Origin: Rhizophagus prolifer
Taxonomy: Eukaryota; Glomeromycota; Glomeromycetes; Glomerales; Glomeraceae
Direction of reading: 5' to 3'
Assembly (NCBI GenBank): GCA_019425655.1
Contig: NQWY01024949.1
Location: 1-33,579, forward strand
Length of the DNA stretch: 33,579 bases
Shown: piece after piece, positions 9,050 to 22,004 of the stretch
Layout of the letters: each line of letters opens with the position of its first letter
Position numbering within the stretch: the stretch's first letter is position 1
Translations under genes and position numbers: made by a program
Notes under the pieces: model-generated
Database searches by the model: none
Told to the model about the DNA's origin: nothing
What the model saw: the letters and a program-made list of their open reading frames with translations, nothing else

Positions 9050-12000
9050 TTATGCATAATAAGACGGTGAAATCAACATATCGGATAGAATAGATAATTG
9101 ATCCTCTGTAAACTGTTTCATGTCTTCATGCCAAGAATCTTGGTGTGTTCTCCTAAAATCTGCAAATGTCTTCTTGACAGTTGTCTGACAATTAAAAAAA
9201 TATAAGGTTAGTAATTTAAGGTAAATAACAAAAAAAAAAATCAAAACATTTTTAGGGTTATACCTGTATGGGTACGGGGTCTGATATACATTCTGCAAGT
9301 TTAACCAAAACTTCAGGCATCCATTTTGGAACTTCATATGGGAAAGCATCGATCAAACAAGATAATCCAAGAACAGCTGCGTGGCGAGTAAGTACAGCTT
9401 CTTGAAAGCCTGGGGGCAATGCTGCTCGGGGAGCTTGTCCCGTACGTTTGCGTGGCGGGATCTTTGTCTCTAACAGCTTAGTGAATTGATCCTGTATAAT
9501 AAAATGACATTAATAAATTTAAAATTAAATAAATTCTATAATGCTTGGTATAAATCCCTACTTTTAATTTTGATATTGCTTCTCGTTGTGAGCATCGAAT
9601 TAGACCTGATAGTGTGACTGCAGCTAATTGACGGACCTTAATACAGTAAAGTAGTTTAGAATACTCAGTATACAAACAAATTATATATCACAATATTGAG
9701 ATTTACCTCAATTTGATTATCTTTCAGCATTCCAGAAACTACATCCATTACTTTATCTGTCTTGTCTTTGCTTAACATAAAAAGATGTTTAAAGAAAAAG
9801 ACCTGAAGCACAGGTAAAGCTTTTACTCTAACATGCCAACTTGAAGATTCTGTTAAAATCTCAACAAATTTGTCAATCATCATCGGTACCATGTCAGGAG
9901 GATATGGATAAGATGCGATAATATTCAAGACATGGGTAGCCATGACTTGAAGATCTTGGTCATCATTAACGTCTTGCATGAGGAATACTGAAGGCAATAA
10001 AGGAAGTATTAATGGATATGTTCCAGTGGACTGCCACGTTGTAAGAGCATCATAGAGCCATGCAAGTACTAAACAAATATAAAATTAATTAATTAAAGAA
10101 TAAAAATCGTCGAGTAAAATACGATTATATTTACTTGTCTTGCTAGCATTTCCGTATTCTGAAGATCCAGCCGCTGCTGGCCTCTTTTCCGCACGCCAGA
10201 CTTCCAGTGATTTTACTAAATCCGATAATACTTGCTGAAAATTTCCATTTAATTTCGATGCTACAAACCCGACACCCTCACCAACTTGGAGATTACTCTC
10301 AAGTATTTCTGTAACATTAGCAGCAGAAGGATACCATTGTATTTGCAACACCAGATTAATATTTGCTGCTATAGTATCGCGTACTTGTTTATAAGGATGA
10401 CGAATATTTGCGAAGTATTCATCTAATAACGGTTGCGTTCTCGGCAGCATTCGCCATGAAAAAGAATTGAGAAGTGTGCTTACAAATAATAATTCCTTTG
10501 CTTCAGCAAAGGAAGCATGAGATGTAGGGTCGATATGTGAACTTAAAATTAAATCAACGAGAGGCAACACTCGTCGTGGGTCACGATTACGCTGCAATGT
10601 CGAAATACGAAATTAGTATATAAAATTTTCATCTTACAAGGAAAAAATATATTACGTACCAAGACATAATTTAGGAATCTTTCCCAGTACACAAGAGAAT
10701 CCGGAGTCACTGAATTAAAAGTGTGCTCCAATAAAGGAATTAACCAGCTCCATAATGCCTGTAATCTATTAAGAGGCCAATGTTTGCTCCCCCTTATAAT
10801 ACCTGCCAATATTTCTGTTGCAGCACGTTGCTGATTCTTCTCTGATGACTCACATAATTTAGTTACCTCAGGTTTAACGATCTCTAAGAAAGAGTCCTCA
10901 TAAATCTGGAAAATACTCTTAAATAAATTTGCATTGCTAGTAGAAAAATTGTCTTCTCTATCTCGTGCAATTTCTTGTGATAGATATAACAATAAAGTAG
11001 ACCAAAATTTAGAAGATTCAAAACTCTCAAGCAATTTTTTGTAAGCGGCTTCAGAATCAGGATCAAGTCTTGGCATAACACTTGTTGCAGTACGTAACGA
11101 ATATACCTCAAACTTTACAGGCCATAAATACCACCCAACACTAACTTTATCTTGAAGAATCCTATTAGATTAATGGTACATAATTTATTATGAGAATTAC
11201 AAATAGATTAATAAGCGAAGTAATAAATTGATTTGATACAAACATATTTTTTGCATTACTTTCATCAACTGGAGCTAGACCCGATCTTAGATAATTGTCT
11301 GTATAGCCTTCTGGTAGAGGACATGGTGTTTCGTAAGTTCTTTTTAAAGGATTTTCTGATTTACCTAAAGTTATTAACTCAAGGTCACCCTTAATAAATG
11401 TTCTTTGTTTCATATAGAATAATATTCTCGTCGTTGTTGATATAGCTATACGTCTTAAAGCAGGAAGTTCTGAAGTTAAGCCTTTGGCTACACTCTGGTC
11501 GTACTAAAAGATCTAAGAAGTTCGATGCCATTGACGCGAAGCGCCAATGAAGCGTATTCGATTTGACCAATTTTAAAAGAGCATCGACCTATGTATAGAT
11601 ATTGATTTAATTGATTTAATTGTGCTGAAACAAAATTATTAAAACCTACAAGATTATAATATTCTCTTTTTTGCATAGCTAATCTATCCTCTGCTTTCTT
11701 TCGAATTTTATTATATTTATTTTCATTCATAGTAATTGAAAGAGTCTCTAAGGCTTGTTTTATTGCTCTATCCAGGTCATCAGTATAAATCGTCTTTAAT
11801 GCAGTATTATTATAGTTCATAAGATAATCATAAAATACTTTGCGTATCATTTCTTGTACCGAGGGCTAGATAAAATTAAATGAGAATGCAATAATTTTTA
11901 ATATTACTACTTTATAAGATAGATTAATGAAAGAACTAAGAACTACACAAACCTTATCATCATGCTGAGCTTGACATATTTGATTAATAAATTTAGGCAC

Positions 12001-15000
12001 AAACCTCCAATCTCTTAGGCACGTATACATATATGTCCGTGAGCCAAGCAAATAAAGTGCACCTTTCATCCTTTCAGAATTTGGCTTATCTAATACATAA
12101 AAAGCAATTTTAACTAAAATTCCGAAAATTGGTTACAATTAATTCAAATAATTCAATAGATTCTGAATACCAGTAGGCTTTAAAGCATCCAGTAAAATTG
12201 GAATAATAAGAGGTTTTGTGCCAATAAAGCAGCGAGACGCATTTGTCAAATGAGACTGTGCTATTCTGAAATTTGAAAAAAAATAATGAATAATTATAGA
12301 AAAAAAAAAAATCAATCATTTACATATAAATTTGAAATTTCGTACTTTCGAATTTCTGAATATGAACTTAGCGATAATTCAACCAAATCTTTTAGTAAAC
12401 TATCATGCAATCGTGTTCGAATGCGACCAAATGCGTTCTGTTTTAATCGACACAAGTGCTGTTGATAAGCTCGTTTTACTACAGACAGCAAATACAATTA
12501 AAGTAATTTAGTAAAATTTATTCCATAATATTAAAGAACGGAATTAATTTACCAAGCAAATAACGCGGATATTTCTTATCGTGACGGGAAGTCTTCAACA
12601 TATTTTTTGCATATTGATAACCGCGTTTACTTGCATCATACTTGGATTTTTCAACTCCTCGATCTGTGAGATAAATTTTGATCATCTGGTGTATCGTATT
12701 TAACAAAAAAATTCACCCAATTCTTTTCGTAATTTTCGTGCGCCTTGTCTTCGTGGATCACTAGGATCTGAGAAGCAATAACCAGCAGGTATAGATTTTA
12801 TTGGTCTTACAGCTTCGGTCTCTTCATCTCTATAATGTCAAAATTTGTTAATCTTTTTTTCAGAATTCTAAAGTGGTGAGATATCAACTTCATAATTTAC
12901 TTGAATTCCGAAATATCATCATCACCGTCGTCGTCTACTAAAGTAGTCATTCCACTAAGACAATTTCTAACCACACTGAATCGACGACAAAATTCGTGGG
13001 TCAATTCACGGTTGCTTAATACCTTTCCGTTTTCGTCAGTTTTATTTGTCATTAAGTCCTCGATCCGATTAAGAGTAGGCTTTAAGAAAGTGTCTATTAT
13101 TTCCATTGCAAAATTAATTTCTGGGTCTGTTGGTACATGCCAGTCAATGTTAATTTTCTCGTGACATCCTGGTTCGACCCAATATTTATGATGGTTTTTT
13201 ATGTATTCTAAAATAATAAACATGTTTTAATTTATTAAGCCCTTAAGTAAGGTATTGAAGATGAATTTTATTTCACCTTCAGAATTCCATCGATCTGGAT
13301 CAACATTTCGGCATTCTAAAGGATATATTTGCGTCAGTGCCACTAACATCATCCGAATGAATTTTCCTGTCCACATGTAACCTTTCCTTGAACGACATCT
13401 TTGCACCATTTCTCTTCCTAACTCTATCAGTTCTTTTTTGTATGTAAGTAATTCAGATCCACTCGACATAGCTACGTGATAAAGAATACACTGATACCAA
13501 TGTAATGTCGTGTCAGATTGGATATGATGCGTTGATGAGATAGTAGGTGTTGATGATGCACCATGTTGAAGTTCATTAAGAATATTTGAATAACAGAGTG
13601 GAATGAATTGGGCAAGCGCCTTGCTTCGGTTAGGACTAGTAAGAGTTGAACATAAATAACCTATAAAAAATTCAGTTGATTATTACAAAATCGAGTTTCC
13701 AAGTTTTCATTTTAAATCCTTACCCATTGGTTTGGTTGCGTTCTGGAGTATGGTTGTAGACGCAAAATTAATAACCATTTTCAGTGCCATGTCTTGAAGT
13801 TGCTCGGACATTTGAATACCAACTATCTCACAAGCATGCTACAAGAACGAAAATAAATTTAATAAAATAATAAATTCATCTGTTACAAACTTATAATATA
13901 GATTTTACCAATAACACGGTGACCAATCCTGTTTCCATATTATGTATATTTAATTTTCCTCGTTCTTGCTGTGGAAGATATTCGAACTAAATTAACGTAA
14001 ATTCAAAAAAGTAAAGGAACACATAAATATTTACTATGCTTGATTATTTATAAATGATTAAGTGAAGGATACAATTGTAAAGACGCGTCTTAAAAACTTT
14101 GCTAGCCATTCTTCAAATTCCGCAGTACTAGCTTTGCAAAAGGCATCTTCCTCCTGTTCATCAATTTCCATATTGTCGTCGTCTCCTTTTTCATCAATAT
14201 CCATACCGGTCCATCTGAATCCAGACTCGACAGAACTACCCTCAGTCAAATCTCTTAATGGGACTCCCATGATCGCATGTGTCAAAAATATTAAAGATGA
14301 AATTGTCTTTATTGGATCATTCATATCAATACCAGGGATTGTTAAATGAAGAAGAGGTGCTAAATGCTTTCCTCCAGCTGGATAATGAAATCGAGAAAAT
14401 AATGGAATAGCCAAAAGTGAAAGTGCAGAAATCGAGGATGTCGTCCTATGCGTCTTATAGTAATAATAAGAAATTATTGTAAGTTAATGTACCAAATTAT
14501 AAAAAATTCATAATAGCGTTACCTCGGTTAAAGTTTCAAGAGAAGGATAAACACGTTCTAAAAACCCAGGAAAAATTAATGTAGGTTCCAACCCTGAATA
14601 ATAATTCGGTATAGGTGAAGTTATGGAATGATAAGATACATGCTAAATATTTCAATGCTGCCTGGCTTGAACCAACAGACAACGAATCCTTGCCAAACAT
14701 CGATAAGAATGTGACCCCTCTAAGTGTGAGAACAAACTGCCGTCTAAGTTCTGGAGTCAATCGACGCGATTCTGGAGTCTTGCATTCCGGCTTGTTTTCT
14801 GAAAATTGTTTATACCCGTTAAAGGACTACATTTAAGGATGCTATCATCGATAAGAATTAACAACTCACCATCTGTCCATCGTTTTAAGAATTCCCAACC
14901 GAGATACTGTAAAAATCTGACGATAGAAAATGTCCATCTACCAAAATTACTTGGATGATAAAATGATTCAGTAGCTTGAATCATGTTTGATAAGAGTGTA

Positions 15001-16419
15001 AGAGTCGTTTCATCTTGTGAAGATGAATTGGGCGATGAAAATATCGTATAAACAATAAATCTAGCCAACATCTTAAATTTATCCTAATAATAATATAAAT
15101 AGTGAAATGCTAGTCGTCCGAATTGGCCAGTGCGAAATTAATGTTATTAACTTACAACTTTCTTCCTTAACATCATAGCACTCCCAGCTCTTTGATCTAC
15201 TCGAGCAGATGATCCAAATGATCCACCACCTCTTCCATAATTACTATTGCCATTGCTTGAACTACCAACAGGCAATTCCATCATTTTTTGGCCGGTTGCA
15301 AACACAGTTTTGACTTGATATTGAGTGAAAATTCCAATATTTCCAGGTTCAATATCTTCAACTACTACATTCTCCTCGGCAACACGAGCCACAAGATCAA
15401 TAAATTCTGTTTGAAATAGCAATAATCCAGGAACAAGATACCAAAATGAAAATATTGTTGGAAGCCATTTTGCGGGCGAATACTCGGGTGTTTTTGAAGG
15501 TCCTATTGGAAGGAAACGAACTAAAAATGCTTGTACAGTGAAAGCATCTCCAACGTTATTAGCGTGGAAAAGTGGAAGTACTCTAGCAAGGATATCTTTC
15601 GTAGCCTCAGGAGGGAAAAATCTACAAAATATTGGTGGCTGAGATTTATTTTACCTCTGAGCATGTTCTACTAAACGAACTACAGCCGATATTTGTTTAC
15701 TAAAAAAACAGGATACAATTTAAGGACATACACATTCATATAACGGATCATTTGAAATTAAGGATATATTTGGATTTATTATGAAATAATATTTAGGATA
15801 CGATTCACTTATTAAAGTTTTTTGACGACCTTTTGGAAAATATATCCTGTAAATCATATCAAATAACGGCTCCCAAGGTAATGTCAGATCCTCCGGTCCA
15901 ATTTTGTCTTTTTTTCTTTATTAATTTATTAAATAGATCAGTAAATCAAATTATATCCAATTCTGGCTGTGCCTACTTGAGCAAGCGTACGCAAGTATTT
16001 GAAAAAACTTCAGCATGTGAAGTATCAATCCCCGGCGTAATTACAAGTTCAAAAAGAACGCGAGCTAATTGAGCGCGAGTTTTACAAGATAAAGGGTGTT
16101 GCAGGTCGAGATAGCTAAGACCACCACAAAAAATAAAATCCAAAAAATTGAATATTACGGTAAAAAGAGAAGTTAATTTAATTTTACGAATTCCACAAAT
16201 TATTAATAATAATAATAAATTTATAGAGCATTGAGGTCAAAAGTCGAAAATTTTGCAGCATTCTTACCCATTGAGTTGTTTTACCCAAAAACCACAACCC
16301 GGACCCCAATCCTGAGCCTTTGCAGAAGAACATAAATTTTCAACTATTTCGTTTAATAAAGCGTCAGCTTCTCCTTCAAAAGAAGAGGCATAAGGAAGAT
16401 TTTCCGAGAAAGTAGACAT
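9050..16419 (-). CDS. BLM10: Proteasome activator Blm10/PA200
   Basis: Giant HEAT-repeat solenoid that caps the 20S proteasome core and opens its gate. The reverse strand from ATG (16419, [19 protein letters not shown]) to TAA (9050) carries roughly two dozen short introns and would encode about 1,800-1,900 residues, near the family size. Recognisable segments: [20 protein letters not shown] and [19 protein letters not shown] (N-terminal), the middle domain ([17 protein letters not shown]-like, [19 protein letters not shown]), [19 protein letters not shown], and the C-terminal domain [47 protein letters not shown]. It ends in SYYA, the HbYX-like tail that docks into the proteasome alpha ring. 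I did not fix every exon. Odd: around 11490-11495 the frame changes by one base without a usable intron between LDLLVRPE and [12 protein letters not shown], and about ten residues seem to be missing (see findings). Confidence 0.94.
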
Positions 16420-17196
16420 TTGTTATTAAGTTGGGCAGATTTAATTATGGATCTGTGCTTTAAATAGATGCGTTTATGCAATCCACATGGACCACATGTG
16501 TGATGAATAAGAAATTTTTTCGTAGCGCTAAATCTTAAACACATAAGGATACACGTAATTCTTTTTGTGGATACGTAATTGCGATATGTTGTACGAACAT
16601 TCTGCGGCATAAATTATTTCATTCGAATTGTCGGTACATCACGTAATAAATCATCCTATCTCCCAACAACCATCGTTCAATAATAATTCTTTAGTTAATC
16701 CTTTACATTTCAGATCAATGATTCTTAAATAGAAATCAAAGCCATCAAATTCACAAGATGGTTTCTGGTTTCCAAAGTATGGGAGTTAATACATTGTTAC
16801 TTAAAAAAAACAAACACCAACTTACTATATTTGCTGAACAATTAACATTATAGCGAATCATCAAATAACGGCCGCAGTATTTCCACACAAAAAAATTACG
16901 GGTACCCCCAAAATCAATCATTGGAACTTTGGTCCAAGAATTCATCAGATGGTCCTCCAACATTACGTAATTTATTTTTTTACATATATATTCAAATTTA
17001 CTTTCGACCGTTTCTCTCTTTAAGAATCTCAAAATTCACCAAGTTAAAAAAGAGGTCTATTCTGAACCTCACGCATTTTGATAAATTTTTAAAGGCCACT
17101 TCTTAATAACTAAAAGCATTCTTTTCATTTTCCAAATAATAACTTATAAATTCTTTGTGTTTGATAAATCAATTACGTCAAGCAGTTTTATTAACA
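16420..17196. promoter_or_regulatory. Divergent promoter region of BLM10 and the Red1-like gene
   Basis: About 780 bp between two outward-facing start codons. Short open frames here have no recognisable product and no coding character. No repeat or RNA gene recognised. Confidence 0.45.
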
Positions 17197-20100
17197 ATGA
17201 AACCAAACCGACGTGAGACAACACAGCAAAATGAAAATCAAGAAGAAATGACAACAATAGTTCATCCTCAACAAACCGAGGCAACTCAGCAAGAAGAATC
17301 ATTACAAAATGACAGATATACAACACCACCGCCGAATAGATCTCTTCGTCCTGAAGAGTGCTTTAATACACCGAAAGCTCAAATACTCGACACTCAAGCT
17401 GTATTAAAACGTCAATCCCCTTTTTCACCAGAAGAAGGAGAATATGTAAATTCCGATGAAGAAGACCCCCAAAAGTTTATCCCGATAACAAACCCGTTTA
17501 ACGTAATGCAAGCTTCAGCAAACGGAACTAACTTTGAACGAACTGCTGGCAACCTATTACAAAGATATATTGAAGAGTCTCCTGAAATGACTCGTGTCTT
17601 TAATGGTACAGTTGTACGTCGTCCCCCAATGGAAGTGAACTTTGACGACGAATCAGATGCGGAAGATAATGATGTTAGAACTTATATAAGACGATGTTGT
17701 CGAGTACCCACTCCTTGTCCACGAAATGATGATCTTACGCCACCAAATTATATCTTGGATTATGTAGAAACATTAGAAGCATCACAGAACAATGGTAATG
17801 AAGATGTAATGCAAATAGATTCTGAAGAACAAGTGAACGAGAATGATGGTACCGAATCAAATAATTATATTGTTTCTGATCGAAAAGGCGATGTTCCTAT
17901 TCCGTCTACTACAACTCTTAATAATCCAGCTCATGGAACAGGAAGTGTTGACGAGAGGGCTGGTTTTAGTTCTAATAACAATTGCGCCTCAGAAATATCC
18001 AGTGAAGTATCTCCTATGCATGTTGATATTAATCAAATGTGCGAAGTTCCTTCTAATATCACTCTTACATTCGGTGAAAGCTTTAATAAGACGGGTGATG
18101 ATCCACCTAATACCACTAATACGAATGATGATATTCAAATTTCCAATGATATTGATCAAATAAACGATGATTTCATAAGTTCAACTGGTGATGATCAAAT
18201 GACAGATGATGTTAGTCAAATACGAGTTCATACTAATAATAATGTTCAAAATGCTGGTGATTTTATTCAAATGAACGATAGTTTTTCTCACCCTACCGCT
18301 GTTAGCTCAGTTTATAATGAAAATGATAATGATCGCCTATTACCTGATGATATGGTAATCACGAACGAAAGATCTTCACGAATTGGAAGTCCGGCTGAAG
18401 AAGGCGAAATAGAAGAAGGTGAAATTGTCGAATCGGAGATAACTTTTTTTGAAGAACATGGCGTTCAGGTTAAAAATACAGACGAAGAGACAAGAGAATT
18501 AATGAAAGAACTCTATGAAGAATATGGTGCACAACCGTTTGATATCATTCAGGAAGGAATTCCGATCGATGTCGTGGTTCGTTTTACGAGAGAGCTCAAT
18601 CACAGATTACCACCAGAACTAGAGGTCTTTAGTGTTGTAACTCCAACTCCAAGTGAACAAGTGTCTTTGTCGACACAGGTAAATCCCGTCTTGTCTAGTG
18701 TTGAACCGGTAATCAAACTTGAACCAGTCGAAGACAATATACCAATAATCAACAACAAAAACGATCAGCACGAAAGTTCCTTGGCACCCACATCTTTTCA
18801 AGTCAGGCCAAGTTTTGATAGACCATTTATGACACCTCGAGAACAAAATTTTATTATCGATTTGAGTGATTCTTCAGACGGCGAACATCGTATTTCTGGA
18901 CTACTTCAGGAAGTTAAGTCGTCACTTTCTAACAATGAGACACAAATAGATGCTAAACGGAAGTTAGAAGAGAAAGAACGTGAAATAAAGAGAATGAATG
19001 AGTTAATTGCGAGTAAGACTGAATTGCTCAAAAAGAAATCTACGACAGCTCAACAAGCTTCAGCGTCAACCAGTTCGAATGTGGGAACGTCAATTGATAC
19101 AATTCGAGCGGCGTTAGAATCTTTTGAAACAGCCAAATCTCAAGTTTCAGAAGTTAAATCTCGACTTAACGAAGAAGAGAAGAGGCTCGAAAACATTCGA
19201 TCTGAACTGGCTGACATTGATATAAAAATTGGAAAAAATAATTCGCTTGCCGAACAAAATATAGAACAGATAAAAAGTTTCGATGTGCAAAAAGATCAGA
19301 TGTTGCAGAAGAGAGAAGAAATTGAACATCGTATTCAAGCACTTCAAGACGAACTTGTAAAAGTTCAGTCTCAAATCGAAGACATTGATAAAGAGAAAGA
19401 AGTCGCGAAAATAGATTTAACCAAAAAGGAAGAGGAGTACACTGCACAATTAAGGGTGAGAGAACAGCAAGTTGAACAGGAAAAAAGAGCGTCGGAAAAT
19501 ATCACTCAAATTAAGAAACAACTTGGACCGATGTTAAAAGATATTAAAGCCAAGAAAGAACAACTTTCGCAAATGGTTAACCAATCGACAAAAGCTCGGA
19601 ATGAGTCGACTATGATTGAATCATCGACATCTGTTTTTAACAAGAACGGGAAGAGGAGAATTGTTCCCGAATCAGAAATTGTTCAAGAAGAGACTCCAAA
19701 AAAGCCCAAATTATCACTAGAAGTAGCAGAACTTAGTAAGAAGATCGAGCAGGTAAGCAAGGAACAACAATCCTTGCGAGAAAGCTTGGAAAAAAAGCGT
19801 CAAGGAGACACAGAAACAACAATTACTCGAAAAAGTCAAAATTCATATCCGGAAAACGAGTGGAGGGTAGAAAAGATAGCTTCTCAGGAAGTAAGGATTA
19901 TGTCTTATTATTTTTTTTATATGTAGTTAGATTGATTTATTGATCTTTTTTTCACTTCTAGACTATTTCTGAAGACAAATTTGAGGTCTTCAGACCATAT
20001 GAAAGCCCATTAAAGGGCTTCCGCTCATTTAGACTTCACCCCGAATATGTCAAAGTTGTGAAAGACATCAATTCGTTCACATTTAATAATCACATCGTAC

Positions 20101-20985
20101 CTAACAAGAAGATATGCGCGTTCGAACTTCAACCACGTGGGATATGTAACGATGATGACTGCAGGTCGCAACATTTCCGTGATCTTCCAATGACTGGTAT
20201 TTTACTCGTGATAAATTTTATTTTTTGTAATTATATATCAAAATATATAACTTTTTTCTTCCTATTAACCAAATTATATAGAAAATGAAGTAATTGATGA
20301 TCTCACTGGATATTACGAAGGTGAGAATTTAGCACAGCAACGACATTATCGCGAAGGCCTCCATAGATTACTTAACGACCTCGAAATGTCCGGAAGGAAT
20401 ACGTTTCTCGCGAAATTTGAGGAAATAAAAAACTATCGTGATACGTTTGTCGCAAGAAGTTTAAACGACGGTACTGGGGCTCCACGAGTCGTGTTCATAA
20501 ACGAACATCGACCATTAGCCGATGAATGGTACATCTCACCGCCGGCCTGTGAAAGCGAATCGGATTACGTTTCTGAAAGTTTACCTACACCAAGGATGCC
20601 AACATCTCTTTCATCGGGACAAGATGACGACCAGCAACAAATATATCCAACTTCGCCAGAGTTGGAAGATGAAGATGATGATGGCGATTACTTCTCTTCG
20701 TCCACTACTCGTCACAAGAAGAAGGATGATGAGGAAAATGTAAAATACGAAAGCTATGATGAAGAAGTGGAAATGGGCAATGAGTCTGACGATCAATTTG
20801 CAGAATTACGCGAATCTGAATCTGCTTATTCAGAGTCCGACACCTCATCTGAAAAGGACGATGACGAAAGTGAAGAAGAAAACGTAGGCAGAAAAGATAC
20901 CGTTGATTTTGGATCTACAGAGTTCGCATCTACGAACAATGGCGAGGTTGCGAGCAGCAAGGGGAACGAGCTTATGCTCCATTAG
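17197..20985 (+). CDS. red1: Red1/ZFC3H1-type zinc-finger protein (nuclear RNA surveillance scaffold)
   Basis: Probable scaffold of the MTREC/PAXT complex, which hands nuclear RNAs to Mtr4/Mtl1 and the exosome. Exons 17197-19890, 19962-20196 and 20282-20985 (phases 0 and 1) give 1,210 residues. The N-terminal half is acidic and disordered, with EEGEY near residue 85 and the doublet EEGEIEEGEI near 400-410, motifs resembling those in Red1/ZFC3H1. Residues about 585-880 form a long Lys/Glu/Gln coiled coil. Exon 2 carries YESPLKGFRSFRLHPEY and then the diagnostic zinc finger with C950, C960, C965 and H969 (ICAFEL...GICNDDDCRSQHFRD), as in the family's C-terminal CCCH-like domain. The tail (about 1,060-1,210) is very acidic. 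The first ATG in frame is taken as the start. Seen: finger, coiled coil. Known: complex membership of homologues. Inferred: role here. Confidence 0.88.
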
Positions 20986-22004
20986 GCTATGTAGGCCGAA
21001 TTATCAACTGGTTTCTCTGAGCCTATAGAAGCTGATAAAATTATTTTACGATTGCATGAACCTTTTGGACGCGCATTTGTAAATAATTTGTAATAATAAT
21101 AATAATTAATTATATTAATTCTTTGTTTACAGATGAGCATGTATATATTTTTTGTAAAAAATAACAGATAATGAATCCTTCGTTGGAAAAATAATATGTA
21201 ATAATTTAGTTATAAAATATACATATATAATTTTTTTTTTTGGAATTATGATATGCACATAATTTTTAAAAATAAGTATAATAATCATTTATAAATTTAG
21301 AATAATTATCAGATTTTAATATAAAAAAAATTATAAATTATTTCACTTAATAAAAAAAACCTAATAAAAATTTTGTCTATCGTAAGTTAATGGAAATTTG
21401 TGAGGAATTATTATTTAATTCTTATTTAATAAGGACCGATTGACTGAGCAGCTTGCGAAATAGCTCATCGGATCAACTCCGTCCCCGGAGTTTATCACAA
21501 ATAATACATTTCATGTCCGATTACATTCTTCAATTTCGTTTATATATTAGCTTGTATTGAACTTTTTTGAATTTGAAAGACAACTACCCAAATAAGTGAT
21601 CTTTCAAGAAGATTCGATTTTATTCCTAACTCTGCTCTGATTTACATCACACATCAACTTAATTTCAATAGTGATAATAAGAATATAACTAAATCTAAAT
21701 TACGTTTTGTATGAATACAAACATTACTAGCGCAGTAATTACCAAAACTTACAACATGTCATTAATTAAAATGTAAAATTCTTTTTGCACTGAAGCGAAG
21801 ACGTTATCATTTCGTCGGTTTTTAAATTCTTCCAACTTTACTATTATTAATACTTCATATTTTTATATGGTACAAATTTTTTTGTGAAAATCACATGTGC
21901 AAATTTTTTTAAGTTACACAATGTATAAATAAATAAGATGGATCATAAAAAAATGTCAAAAAAACAAATCATAGATTGATTTCACTTTCTTGTGGTCAAT
22001 AATT
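20986..22004. other. Intergenic region: Red1-like 3' flank and RIP1 promoter
   Basis: About 1 kb, mostly very AT-rich with long A and T runs and no coding frame. The exception is a GC-richer structured island at 21433-21492, listed separately. Confidence 0.5.
21433..21492. other. Structured GC-rich island, candidate ncRNA or repeat remnant
   Basis: Two hairpins side by side in otherwise very AT-rich sequence. First: CCGA (21436-21439) and TGAGC (21445-21449) pair with GCTCA (21463-21467) and TCGG (21468-21471) across a 5-nt bulge. Second: AACTCCG (21475-21481) pairs perfectly with CGGAGTT (21486-21492) over a TCCC loop. TAGCTCATCGG also resembles a tRNA box A with one base missing, but no box B follows. 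Identity and strand unknown. Confidence 0.4.

Noticed and set aside
11488-11600. Reading [24 protein letters not shown] as the BLM10 sequence
   Set aside because: Off-frame coincidence. With the intron 11589-11648 removed, the other frame gives [17 protein letters not shown], which matches the family.
16353-17106. Short open frames on both strands between BLM10 and the Red1-like gene
   Set aside because: They overlap one another or the BLM10 first exon and lack coding character.
17843-18163. Second plus-strand frame inside the Red1-like gene
   Set aside because: Shadow frame in low-complexity Asp/Asn codons of the real gene.
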